64,000 nucleotides of DNA, taken from positions 42,109,064 to 42,173,063 of the forward strand of contig NC_081542.1 in the NCBI RefSeq assembly GCF_901000735.1, in the 5' to 3' direction. Both the position numbers and the translations under genes were made by a program. The notes beneath the pieces are model-generated. The model was not told the origin of the DNA. It saw nothing but the letters and a program-made list of their open reading frames with translations, and did no database searches. Position 1 is the first letter of the stretch; every line of letters begins with the position of its first letter. Positions 36,617 through 47,108 of this stretch are shown here, piece after piece. Source of the stretch: Corylus avellana (Eukaryota > Streptophyta > Magnoliopsida > Fagales > Betulaceae).

Positions 36617-38070
36617 TGTTGTGCCAAATACTTCCTAAATTAATAGATAATATTTAGTACGTTTTAACTCGCAAGTGCACAAGATCAAAATAATAGTATA
36701 GTGCAGCAAGTACAAGGTCGATCCCACGAGGATTGTGATTTTGTTTCGAATTAATTAAAATATCAAATTGTCACAAATTTGATATTAAGAAAAATAAAAA
36801 GATATAAAGATAAAGTAAAGGTAAAAACATGGCTTTGATATCCACCACTAATTATGCTCAATTAATATAACAATATGCCAATGATCCAATCATATTATGA
36901 ATACCTAATGTTTGCCAACCTAAGGGCATGAGTGTATACTCATTAAGCTATTGATTTTCCTAAGCAACGAGTTAGGCATGGGTGTATACTTTAACTCTTT
37001 TCTTTCCTAAAGGATTTAGCATGGTATATACTAATTTGTTCTTTAGAAAAGCATATGTTCTATGGAAATCGACAAATACATGAAGCCTAGGGCATGGGTG
37101 TATACTCCCGATTTCCCATGTTGATTAACCCAAGAACCCGGTGTGGATTTCTTTTATTACTTATGTTAAACCCAGGACTCGGTCATCCAAATTGATTTAA
37201 CTAACTAGTCCGTACCACGTGCATATAATGGCCAGTCACATACATATGAAGAATTCATGAAAATAGGAATTAATCAAGTTAAATATCACAACATGATCAT
37301 CACAAAGGCGCCAATATTAAAATATTAAATAAACATAATTAGGGCTTCAATCTAGCCCTCCTTAAGAGTTGGTTACACATAATTAAAATAAAAGAAAAAA
37401 GAAAAGGTAAAGAAAGAACCGAAAACCGCTCATAGAAGTAGCCTCCAATTCCTCCCCCCAAAGTTGTCTTCTTCTAATTCTCCTAAATTTGTCTCTTGAA
37501 TTGTGAGGCTTAGAGGTCTATTTATAGGGCTTAGGAGAGTCCTAGAAGCCCTAGTAATCCTAGGAATTTTGAAGATTTAAGTCCAAGTCCAATTAGGATA
37601 AAGAAAACCCAAGTCCAAATCGGAATAGGATTCGCCCAGAATTGCGGTCCCATCTTGCGGCGTGATTTTGGCCTTGCGGCGCTCCGAATTGGGAAAATGC
37701 TATTTCACAATGATTTGTATTATTTTGAGTTTCCAATGCCGCTTGAATCACCTCAATCGGATATCTGAGTTGAAAGTTATGGTCAAAATACTAAGAGGTA
37801 TGCATAATCCAATTTTGCCTCCAATCCGATTTACTCATTTCCTTTATTGGATTAAATTTAACCATGATTGGCTAAGCTTAACCATTTCTTCTAGGTCTTC
37901 CCAATTTGCCCTTTAAACTTGGAATTTTTCCAGAAATGCTTTCTTTTCTTCCAAAACCTATAAAACAAAGAAAATACAAAAATGAAGTAAAATATCATGA
38001 ATTAACTAAAACTAAAGGATTAAAACATGTATGTTAAGGGCTAAAAACATGAATGTTTTGGCAGTTAACA
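36617..38070 (-). repeat. LTR (5' LTR of element 1)
   Basis: 1454 bp, TGTTGTGCCAAATACTTC to GGCAGTTAACA. Next to the target duplication at 38071. Confidence 0.9.
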
Positions 38071-38956
38071 AGTACATCTCCACAACAACAACTATGTCAG
38101 AGGCTAGAACACAGCCCCGTCGTGATCAATGAGTGCCCTATGTTGGAACTGTCAGAGGCTTGGGAACCCCGAGACGGTTCGAGACCTTTGCCAGATGGTA
38201 AAGGAGAAGAAACTCCTTTTGATTTTTCTCATGAAAACCAAAATGACGAATAAAAAAATTGAATTTTTGCAAATGAAGTTGGGCTTTAATCAAATGTTTG
38301 CAGTGGATAGTGTGGGACGTAGTGGAGGTTCAGTGCTACTTTGGCAGGACGAATTTCAGGTTACCATTCAAAATTTCAGCCGTAGACATATAAATGATAT
38401 TATCACAAGACAGATTGATGGGGGTGGAGTGGAAATTTTCAGGTTTCTATGGTCATCCCGAAGTAGCAAAACGAAGGGAAGCATGGGCCTTATTGCAACA
38501 TCTTGCATTATTACCCCCAATGCCATGGCTATGCATGGGTGACTTTAACGAAATTATCAATCTAACTGAAAAATGAGGGGTGGCATCAAGAGCTAGAAGC
38601 CTCATGGAGGATTTTCAGGGAGCACTTCTTGATTGTCAACTAAGTGACTTGGGGTTTCGAGGCCCAAAATTTCCATGGATTAATGGGAGGCAAGGTAGAG
38701 CTTTCACAAAGGCAAGATTGGATAGGGCTTTAGCAAATGAAGAATAGTGCAATTTATTCCTGGAGTGGAAGTCCTAGTTTTGGCGCGGCAAAGTTCTGAC
38801 CACAACCACTTATTTATTTCTTTTGCTCTCTGAATGGGAATAGGAGACCTTCAACTAGGCAGTTTCGGTTTAAGGCTAGATGGGCAAAGTTGGAGGCATT
38901 TCAAGAGACCATTACACAAGTATAGAGGGCGAAAAAGTTTGGGGAAAATCCATGGT
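38071..38956 (+). mobile_element. LINE A, copy in duplicate 2, middle segment (endonuclease)
   Basis: Continues the LINE directly after LTR element 1. ORF2 starts at 38129 with MSALCWNC inside an ATGA overlap with the ORF1 stop. The endonuclease piece CMGDFNEIINLTEK ends at a TGA. It stops at the insertion of LTR element 2 (target ATGGT, 38952-38956). Confidence 0.85.
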
Positions 38957-39811
38957 TGATAAGCGCCGAATGTTGCACATTCAAGCCCCTTAATTTACAT
39001 ATGTTAATTCCTTAGCATTGTTATTTGTTTGATTTTGTTTTGTTTTTGTGTTTCAGATCTTATTTGACAAACCATTGAAAATTGGGCTTAAAAGCACATT
39101 TTGAGAAGACCTAGAAGATATGATTAAGCTTAACCAATCATGGTTAAGTTTAATCAAATAAAGGAAGGGATTAATTCGGAATTTCGCAAATTGGAGTCAA
39201 AATTGGATTGGATTCAAATTTGGATTCTGCATATGTCTCGATATTTTGGCCATAACTTTCAGCTCAAATATCCGATTTAGGTGATTCAAGCGGCAATGCA
39301 AAGCTAACTCAAATTTCTACAAATTATTGTGAAATAGCATGTAACATCTCATATAGCGGAAAACTGTAATTATCAATACAAAAAATACTGTTAAAAATAC
39401 TTTTCTTTATACAAAAAATACCCAAAGCTATGTCGTACAAGGCATTTATACAAATCTATCCGACAGTCTAAACTCTAGACAAAACTTAACCAACTTGGAA
39501 TCTCTGTACATCTCAATATGAATCTCTAATCACAACTGCATAATTACCTTGATTTTCCATTCCTGCAAGCACTACAAAAACTGTGAAGTAGTGAGTCAAT
39601 TGATTTCCAACAATATAAATCATTGTTGAATCATATATATCAAAATGCTAGACAAGTTATAAAACCACAAAAATCCGTATTATTGGATATCAATATCATA
39701 CTCAGTAAGTAAGAATACTTACAGTGGATTACATGAATGGATCATCCAAGGTAATTACTTGAAACCCGTTCTGCTGCAGTTGGTCCATACCCATAACAAT
39801 CCCTTCACTGA

Positions 39812-39813
<2 letters not shown>

Positions 39814-39848
<35 letters not shown>
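39814..39848. repeat. (CT)n microsatellite
   Basis: Pure CT run inside LTR element 3. Confidence 0.95.
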
Positions 39849-39850
<2 letters not shown>

Positions 39851-40252
39851 CTAAACTCTCTTCCTTCCTCTTCAGCTCTCTGTCTTAAATTTCCCATCTC
39901 ACTCTCGGTTTCTCTTGTGTTCTTTCTTTCTTGTAGCGCTTGGTCTCGCCCTTTCTCTCTCTGTTCTGAGTAAACACTCTTAGAAAGAAGAAAGACCGAG
40001 TAAAAAGCGGAAGAAGGAAGAATATATGCAAGAGATGGAAGAGAAGATGAGTGGTGAAAATTGTGAAGGAGAAGAGCTCTATTTATAGGAGAAAATCAAA
40101 CACTATTCTACCTTCAATTTACAATTATACCCTCATTTTACTATTTCACCAACCCTATACTATTTCACCAACCCTATACTATTCTACATACCCTATACTA
40201 TTCTACCTTCTTATTCTACCATCCTTATACCTACCATTTACTATCATATTAT

Positions 40253-40289
40253 NNNNNNNNNNNNNNNNNNNNNNNNNNNNNNNNNNNNN
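40253..40289. other. Assembly gap (37 N)
   Basis: Short sized gap inside LTR element 3. Confidence 0.99.
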
Positions 40290-40385
40290 CCCAAGAATTA
40301 AAATCCTTAGCTACAATGGATATTAAAATAACATCATTATCAAAATAATCTATTTAAATAGCTTTGAAAATTCTAGGGCACTACA

Positions 40386-40485
40386 NNNNNNNNNNNNNNN
40401 NNNNNNNNNNNNNNNNNNNNNNNNNNNNNNNNNNNNNNNNNNNNNNNNNNNNNNNNNNNNNNNNNNNNNNNNNNNNNNNNNNNNN
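40386..40485. other. Assembly gap (100 N)
   Basis: Gap inside LTR element 3, with near-repeated sequence on both sides. Confidence 0.99.
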
Positions 40486-41780
40486 AAAAAGCGGAAGAAG
40501 GAAGAATATATGCAAGAGATGGGAGATGAGATGAGTGGTGAAAATTGTGAAGGAGAAGAGCTCTATTTATAGGAGAAAATCAAACACTATTCTACCTTCA
40601 ATTTACAATTATACCCTCATTTTACTATTTCACCAACCCTATACTATTCCACCAACCCTATACTATTCTACCAACCCTATACTATTTCACCAACCCTATA
40701 CTATTCTACCTTCTTATTCTACCATCCTTATCCCTACCATTTACTATCCTATTATATCACCAATTATTACAATCATACTCCAAATTATACCAATCAATCA
40801 TCAATTATCATATCTCTTAAATCTCCCAATAAAATAATCAATATAAAATCATCATCATGATATAATAACCTCAAATCACTATTCATTCCAATAATATTCA
40901 TAAGATCTAATAAGTTCCTCAAGAATAAATATTATTACCTAATATCATCAATAAATATCTCAACCTCAAAGTAAATGCCATTACCTAATATGAATATTAA
41001 TATAATCATAGCATCAATTTAATATCTCTAAAATAAGACTTTAAAAATCTGGGTTGCTACATAGCATTTTGTGCCGCAATGCCAAAATCGCCCCTCAATA
41101 TAGGAACGCAATTCTAGGCGAATCCTATTCCGATTTGGATTTGGTTTTCAGTCTCCCAATTGGACTGGGAGACTGCTCTCCTGTTTTCTCAGGGTTTCTA
41201 GGGTTTCTAGGATTTTTAGGACTCTCCTAAGCCCTATAAATAGGCCTCTAAGCATTGAGAAAACACACCGCTTTTAGAGCAAAATTCAGTAAAATAGTCT
41301 GTGGAGCTTAGGAAATCATGAGCAGCTAAACCCAATTGTGGGGTATTGATGTAGCCCTTTCCAAGCACAATGGTTTGATTGTATTTAATTTCTAGTCTTT
41401 CAATTTATGCATGTTGATTGTATAACCCTGAGGATTGCTACAGTTGATTTCTGTTCTTCATATTAAATGCAGTTGTTCTTTAAATTTTAAATCAATATTA
41501 GTAAAATTCTTATCTTGTCTTAGAAATTATTTTACTATTATTGAACTCAAATCCTTCTTATTTTCTGTGATCATAAGAATGATGATTATACAATGGTATT
41601 TAATTGGCATGCAATCAATAGGGTTAGATAGACCATACCTACGGAAGACGGATCGTACTACATCTTAATTTAGTGTAATTTAGGTAGACGGTCCGTGCCA
41701 ATCAAAGATTGATTATGCTTATTCTTTAATAAGGTTTTTTTTTTTTTTTTCCTGTTTTCTTTTAAATTTCTGTTTAGTTT

Positions 41781-43730
41781 ATGTTAGGTCGTCGTTCTTT
41801 ATCTTTTCCATTAATTTCTTGCGACCTTGAAATTGAACGCACTTTTAGACAAATTAGATCCCAAAAGAACTCTAATTTGCTAGAAGAGCGTTCCACTGAG
41901 ACCATGGGGGACGGTAACCACGTAGCATTGCAAGATCACTATCTTCCCACCACTTACACTACTCCCACATGCCTCCGGTTGCCGGAAATTACGGCAACCC
42001 ATTATGAAATTAAGCCTAGCACTATACGAAGTTTACCTTCCTTTTTAGGGCTTAGCACTGAAAATCCTTATGAATTCCTCGGTGATTTCGAAGCAATCTG
42101 TGAGACCACTAAAATGAATGGATTCACTGAGGATGCCTTAAGGATGCGACTTTTTCCTTTCTCCCTCAAGGAAAAAGCCAAACATTGGTTTCAGTCCTTA
42201 ACACCCAATTCTATCACTTCTTGGGCTCAATTGCAACAAGAATTTCTTAAGAAGTACTTTCCCATAGGCATGACCAATGATACTAGGAGAGCCATTACTA
42301 CATTCTCCCAGTACGAGGGAGAGGATTTCCATGAGACTTGGGATAGGTTGCAGACCTTGCTTAGATCATGTCCACACCACGCTGTCCCAAAATGGCAGCT
42401 AGTGCAATGTTTTTATGATGGCCTGACCGAGTCCAATAGAAAAATGGTAGATGCATCATGTGGGGGGACATTCATGTTGAAAAGCGAAGATGAAGCATGG
42501 TCTATGTTTGAAAACTTGAGTAACAATTCTCTTCAGCAAGTTTCCGCCAGACGAAGGGTACCAACACCTAAAGCACCCAAGACGGAGAGTTTGTATGAAG
42601 CAGGCCATTCCCCAAACATAGCCAACCAAGTAGTTGAGGCTATCACCAAGAAGCTAGATCAAGTTTTGATGACTGCTGGTTTTACTCCTAATACTGCTCA
42701 CACACACAATGAATCAAGCTCATTCTATTCCAGTCCTATGCATCAGGTAAATAACTGCCATGTTAATGAAAATTATACTGATATTGCAAATGAGCAGGTT
42801 AATGCAACTTTCTCCAGACCGGGTAATGATCAGTACTTCAATACCTACAACCCCGGGTGGAGAAATCATCCAAATTCCTCATGGGAGAATTCAAATTCGG
42901 GCAACTCAGCCCCAGGGCCATACAATCAAGCTCAATTCAACAGGCAGCCCTACCAACCTCAGTCCACTTACCGGCCTCCACAGCAGCACTACCAGGCTCC
43001 CTCAGAGTCTAATTTTGAGGATTGGATTCTAAAAGCAATGACTGAGCTAACCAGCGAGATAAAGCACTCAATCAAATCTCAAGAGGAAAGAGTAAACTCA
43101 CATACCCACTCCATTGCCAAGCTAGAAGCTCAAGTCGGACAACTTGCCAATACCCTCAACAAGAGGGAAGAAGGAAAGCTTCCAAGTCAGCCAGTGACCA
43201 ACCCTAGGGGACTATACATGGTAGAAGAAAGCACGCCTCATCTGGAGCAAGTTCAAGCCGTCACCACATTGCGAAGCGGAAGACTGGTTGACAATCATGT
43301 GGAAGAAAAGAAGGATGAGCAAATTGAGGCCCCACAGAATCGGCATCAGGACAAGGGTAAACAAGTAAGCATCGAGGCATCTTCCTCATCTGCCCCCACT
43401 CCTGAGGTACCATATGAGCCTAAGGTCCCATTCCCAGAGCGGCATAAGGCACCCTCCTACTTTGGGAAACAAGGAGAGAAGATACAAGACATGATGGAAA
43501 CCTTCAAGCAGGTTCAAATCAACATCCCACTCCTTGAGGCCATCAAGCAAATTCCAGCCTATGCAAAATTTCTCAAGGACTTGTGCACTCAAAAGAGGAA
43601 GAATCAGAAGCACATTCCCAGGAAGGTCATTCTCACTGAGCAAGTAAGCTCTCTGATTCAGCATAACACTTCTCCAAAGTTCAAAGACCCTGGAGCGCCT
43701 TCGATTTCGTGCGTCATCGGAAACACTTAG
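41781..43730 (+). pseudogene. gag polyprotein (Ty3-like) of element 2, open to a TAG before protease
   Basis: 649-codon ORF. A likely true start is the internal MGDGNHVALQDHY at about codon 42, since such gags usually begin close to this point. Capsid-type gag region at about codons 95-260: IRSLPSFLGLSTENPYEFLG, LFPFSLKEKAKHWFQSL, EFLKKYFPIGMTNDTRRAI, YDGLTESNRKMVDASCGG. A Q/P/N-rich linker follows, then a coiled-coil-like stretch (VNSHTHSIAKLEAQVGQLAN) and a C-terminal acidic part. No zinc knuckle was seen. The TAG at 43728-43730 falls in the conserved run into protease (CVIGNT, stop, IERALLDLGAS). In relatives this is one frame, so the TAG is either a nonsense mutation or a readthrough point. 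Confidence 0.8.
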
Positions 43731-44342
43731 ATTGAGAGAGCTCTCCTCGACTTAGGAGCTAGTGTTAATTTGCTTCCATACTCGGTATATCAGAAACTGG
43801 GCTTAGGGGAATTGAAATCGACAAGTACTGTCTTGCAATTGGCTGACCGCTCGATCAAGAAACCCCGCGGGATTGTGGAAGATGTCATTATCAAGGTGGA
43901 CAAGTTTTATTATCCAGTTGACTTTATAGTTCTGGACACAGAACCGGTTCCAAATCCAGAGAAGCATATTCTTGTCATCCTTGGGCGTCCTTTCCTCGCC
44001 ACAGCCAATGCAAGCATCAATTGTTGGACCGGAGTAATGAAGATCTCCTTTGGGAATATGAAGATCAGACTGAACATCTTCAATGCCTTTCAGAATGCAC
44101 TTGATCAGAATACATGTTTTTTCTTGGATGACATTGGAGAAACTGTTGAAGACCCACCTCCTGATCCTCTATCTGAAGTTCTATCATGGAGCAACCCACC
44201 GGAGCCTATGCCTCTCACTTCAAGTACTCCACCACCTGATGACAACCCCACAGGGGACATATTTCATTCAGAGGTTGCTGAAGTTGATTTCATTGGGGTG
44301 GAAATTTTTTTTGGCAAATTCCCTGGCTACCCCAGTTTTTGA
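43731..44342 (+). pseudogene. Retropepsin-like protease region of element 2
   Basis: Same frame as gag, after the TAG. The active-site motif LLDLGASVNLLPYSVYQKLG, the flap region and VILGRPFLATANASINCWTG identify a retroviral-type aspartic protease as found in plant Ty3 elements. It matures gag. The frame ends at a TGA after FPGYPSF, and the downstream DNA lacks the reverse transcriptase that would normally follow. Its first in-frame ATG is past the active site, so it needs readthrough of the TAG to be made. Confidence 0.8.
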
Positions 44343-44844
44343 GAACTTCCATAGAGACAAGAGGTTGATCATGAAACCAGTTCGGGACAAACACCCTGAA
44401 CATTGTCATGGGGAGAATCAAGACCTATTCGCTGGGAGAGGCAGTTTCGGGATGTTAAGAAGAATCCTCTTCCTTGTGGAGTGCTACATGATCATAAAGA
44501 AAAAAGGGATGGAAGAGCTTGATTGGACTTCTGAAGGATCAAGGTAAGATCCTTCGGGACTCGGACTTACATTGAGAAATACCTCCTAGGATCAAGTGCA
44601 GGCCCTGTGCGCTTGACCTCCACTCCACCAGGGCATATGATCTCCATCCAGGTTTATTTTATCCATTGTTGTTTCATTCTTTGTTTATCTTTTTACAACA
44701 ATGTGTGCACTTGATTGGTATTTGGTTGGAGTATCACTTTATTTTTAGGACATGTGTTTTTGCATTCAAGTTTGGGTGTATGATATGCCCACATCTGCTC
44801 ATTCAGGTATTCCTATACTCTTGATCTTATTCTTTAGTTCTATA

Positions 44845-44866
44845 CATACATTGAGGACAATGTATG
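44845..44866 (+). other. Conserved hairpin, element 2
   Basis: 9-bp stem CATACATTG / CAATGTATG with loop AGGA, then a G-run (AGTTGGGGGGT). Relative to element 1 both sides of one stem pair have changed together (C-G to T-A). Confidence 0.7.
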
Positions 44867-45219
44867 ATTCAAGTTGGGGGGTATGGAAAAACAAAACACA
44901 ATCCATTATTATTGTTATGTCATTCTTAAGCATATGGTTGAGCTTTGATTTTGGTTTGAAATTCATTGATAGGCTTAAAGTTATGAACACATGATCATAT
45001 GACTTAGGGATTTTAAGTCTTGTTACTTACTTTTGGCAACATGAAATGCTTCTTATTTCAATTTAAATCTATATTGAGCACACTAACACATATCTGTGAG
45101 GTATGAATTTTGAGACCAATTATGTTTGTTTTCAATATTTTGAATTTTGTTGGGTGACATATTGGGTGAATAACTTTGGCATGCTATAAAAAAAAAAAAA
45201 ATTAAAAAAAAAAATAAAG

Positions 45220-45319
45220 NNNNNNNNNNNNNNNNNNNNNNNNNNNNNNNNNNNNNNNNNNNNNNNNNNNNNNNNNNNNNNNNNNNNNNNNNNNNNNNNN
45301 NNNNNNNNNNNNNNNNNNN
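45220..45319. other. Assembly gap (100 N)
   Basis: Gap after an A-rich run in the internal region of element 2. Confidence 0.99.
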
Positions 45320-45690
45320 AGCCTCATGACTATGTGTTAGTTCACTTTGCACTAATTGAAATTTGTGTATCTCAATCTGCCATTGGTAAGTGATTTGACT
45401 TGTAATTCCTTGGAATTTTGAAGATGGAGTTTATAATTTTAAGCTTGCTAATGAATGAAAACCATTATTTTTGTGATGCTTTATCCATTTGAATGACATA
45501 ATGATGACAATGTTTGTGGGTATCATTCCTGGAAAACCCTCACGAGACTTCACTCGTCCTCTAGGGAATGCCTAGGGGTTTAAAAGGCTTGTTGGATACG
45601 CTAAATGCAACTGTACATCCCACGAAAGATGGACTTATCTTTTTGTTTTTCAGTTTATTTTCTGTTTTGTATTGCTAAGGGACTAGCAAT

Positions 45691-45707
45691 ATGTAAGTTT
45701 GGGGGTG
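45691..45707 (+). promoter_or_regulatory. Polypurine tract of element 2
   Basis: ATGTAAGTTTGGGGGTG immediately before the 3' LTR, the priming site for plus-strand synthesis. Confidence 0.8.
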
Positions 45708-47108
45708 TGATAAGCGCCGAATGTTGCACATTCAAGCCCCTTAATTTACATATGTTAATTCCTTAGCATTGTTATTTGTTTGATTTTTTTTTTTTTTTTT
45801 TTTGTGTTTCAGGTCTTATTTGACAAACCATTGAAAATTGGGCTTAAAAGCACACTTTGAGAAGACCTAGAAGATATGATTAAGCTTAACCAATCATGGT
45901 TAAGTTTAATCAAATAAAGGAAGGGATTAATTCGGAATTTCGCAAATTGGAGTCAAAATTGGATTGGATTCAAATTTGGATTCTGCATATGTCTCGGTAT
46001 TTTAGCCATAACTTTCAGCTCAAATATCCGATTTAGGTGATTCAAGAGCGGCAATGGAAAGCTAACTCAAATTTGTACAAATCATTGTGAAATAGGATTT
46101 TCCTAATTCGGAGCGCCGCAATGCCAAAATCGCCCCTCAATATAGGAACACAATTCTGGGCGAATCCTATTCCGATTTGGATTTGGTTTTCAGTCTCCCA
46201 ATTGGACTGAGAGACTGCTCTCCTGTTTTCTCAGGGTTTCTAGGACTCTCCTAAGCCCTATAAATAGGCCTCTAAGCATTGAGAAAAACACACACCGCTT
46301 TTAGAGCAAAATTCAGTAAAATAGTCTGTGGAGCTTAGGAAATCATGAGCATCTAAACCCAATTGTGGGGTATTCATGTAGCCCTTTCCAAGTACAATGG
46401 TTTGATTGTATTTAATTTCTAGTCTTTCAATTTATGCATGTTGATTGTATAACCCTGAGGATTGCTACAGTTGATTTCTGTTCTTCATATTAAATGCAGT
46501 TGTTCTTTAAATTCTAAATCAATATTAGTAAAATTCTTATCTTGTCTTAGAAATTATTTTACTATTATTGAACTCAAATCCTTCTTATTTTCTGTGATCA
46601 TAAGAATGATGGTTATACAATGGTATTTAATTGGCATGCAATCAATAGGGTTAGATAGACCATACCTAGGGAAGACGGATCGTACTACACCTTAGTTTAG
46701 TGTAATTTAGGTAGACGGTCCGTGCCAACCGAAGATGGGTTATGCTATTCCATTGATTGTATGAGATTATTTTCTTGTTAAAATTATAACATGCATAGAA
46801 TGAATTACTAGAGTTAATTATGGTTAACCATTGATGTGTGGATCATGGTGAAGTCAATACCCTACTCTCTCTCTCTCTCTCTCTCATAAATTTACTCCCT
46901 TTATTTCCGTTTATTTATTGCACTTTAAATTCTCACAACCAATTCACTCTCTTTTAATTAAGTTAATTTTGATCTTTTAATTTTGATAATTAAACCCCTG
47001 CAGTCCTTGAGGTTCGACACCCTCAATATAGCCCTATCCTACGGGATTCGTTCTATTGCGAGTGGTAATTTTATTATTGATATTTTTGGTCACAAAAATA
47101 CCACATCA
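45708..47108 (+). repeat. 3' LTR of element 2
   Basis: 1401 bp, TGATAAGCGCCGAATGTT to ACCACATCA. A TATAAATAGG box at about 46259-46268 (matched near 41236 in the 5' LTR) is the probable promoter. Confidence 0.9.

Larger units (their letters stand above)
30413..38070 (-). mobile_element. LTR retrotransposon 1 (Ty3-like, non-autonomous)
   Basis: 7.66-kb element with TG...CA ends and a 5-bp target duplication AGTAC (30408-30412, 38071-38075). The same LINE site without the insertion is at about 8821-8826 in copy 1. LTRs are 30413-31916 and 36617-38070. The primer-binding-like site (36594-36610) and polypurine tract (31917-31930) both place its transcription on the minus strand. Only gag pieces are recognisable, with no reverse transcriptase, so it relies on a partner. 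It contains an internal tandem duplication (about 32440-33843 against 33944-35775) and a gap. Confidence 0.92.
39340..41061. mobile_element. LTR element 3 inside the 5' LTR of element 2 (solo LTR, or gapped full element)
   Basis: TGTAACATCTC to GGTTGCTACA, flanked by TAGCA (39335-39339, 41062-41066). It contains a CT run (39814-39848) and two gaps. Sequence from about 40005 to 40252 recurs at 40486-40740, and a possible LTR end (GGGCACTACA) abuts the second gap. So this may be two LTRs with the internal part lost in the gap, not a solo LTR. Confidence 0.8.
38957..41712 (+). repeat. 5' LTR of element 2, interrupted and 3'-truncated
   Basis: Matches 45708 to about 46745 of the 3' LTR when 39340-41066 is removed. 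The match ends near 41710, at GTGCCAATCAAAGATTGATT, followed by a long T run. LTR end and primer site are missing. Confidence 0.85.
44343..45707 (+). other. Non-coding 3' internal region of element 2
   Basis: No RT or integrase motif. It holds the conserved hairpin at 44845, a gap (45220-45319) and a polypurine tract ending GTAAGTTTGGGGGTG just before the 3' LTR. Confidence 0.75.
38957..47108 (+). mobile_element. LTR retrotransposon 2 (Ty3-like, gag-pro only)
   Basis: 8.15-kb element, TGATAAGCGCC to ACCACATCA, with the 5-bp target duplication ATGGT (38952-38956, 47109-47113). The empty site is in copy 1 near 9709. The 3' LTR (45708-47108) is complete. The 5' LTR (38957 to about 41712) lacks its last 370 bp and the primer-binding site and carries another LTR insertion. 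Coding content is gag and protease only; no reverse transcriptase, RNase H or integrase could be found between 44343 and 45707, which includes a gap. It is a non-autonomous, now immobile element. Confidence 0.92.
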
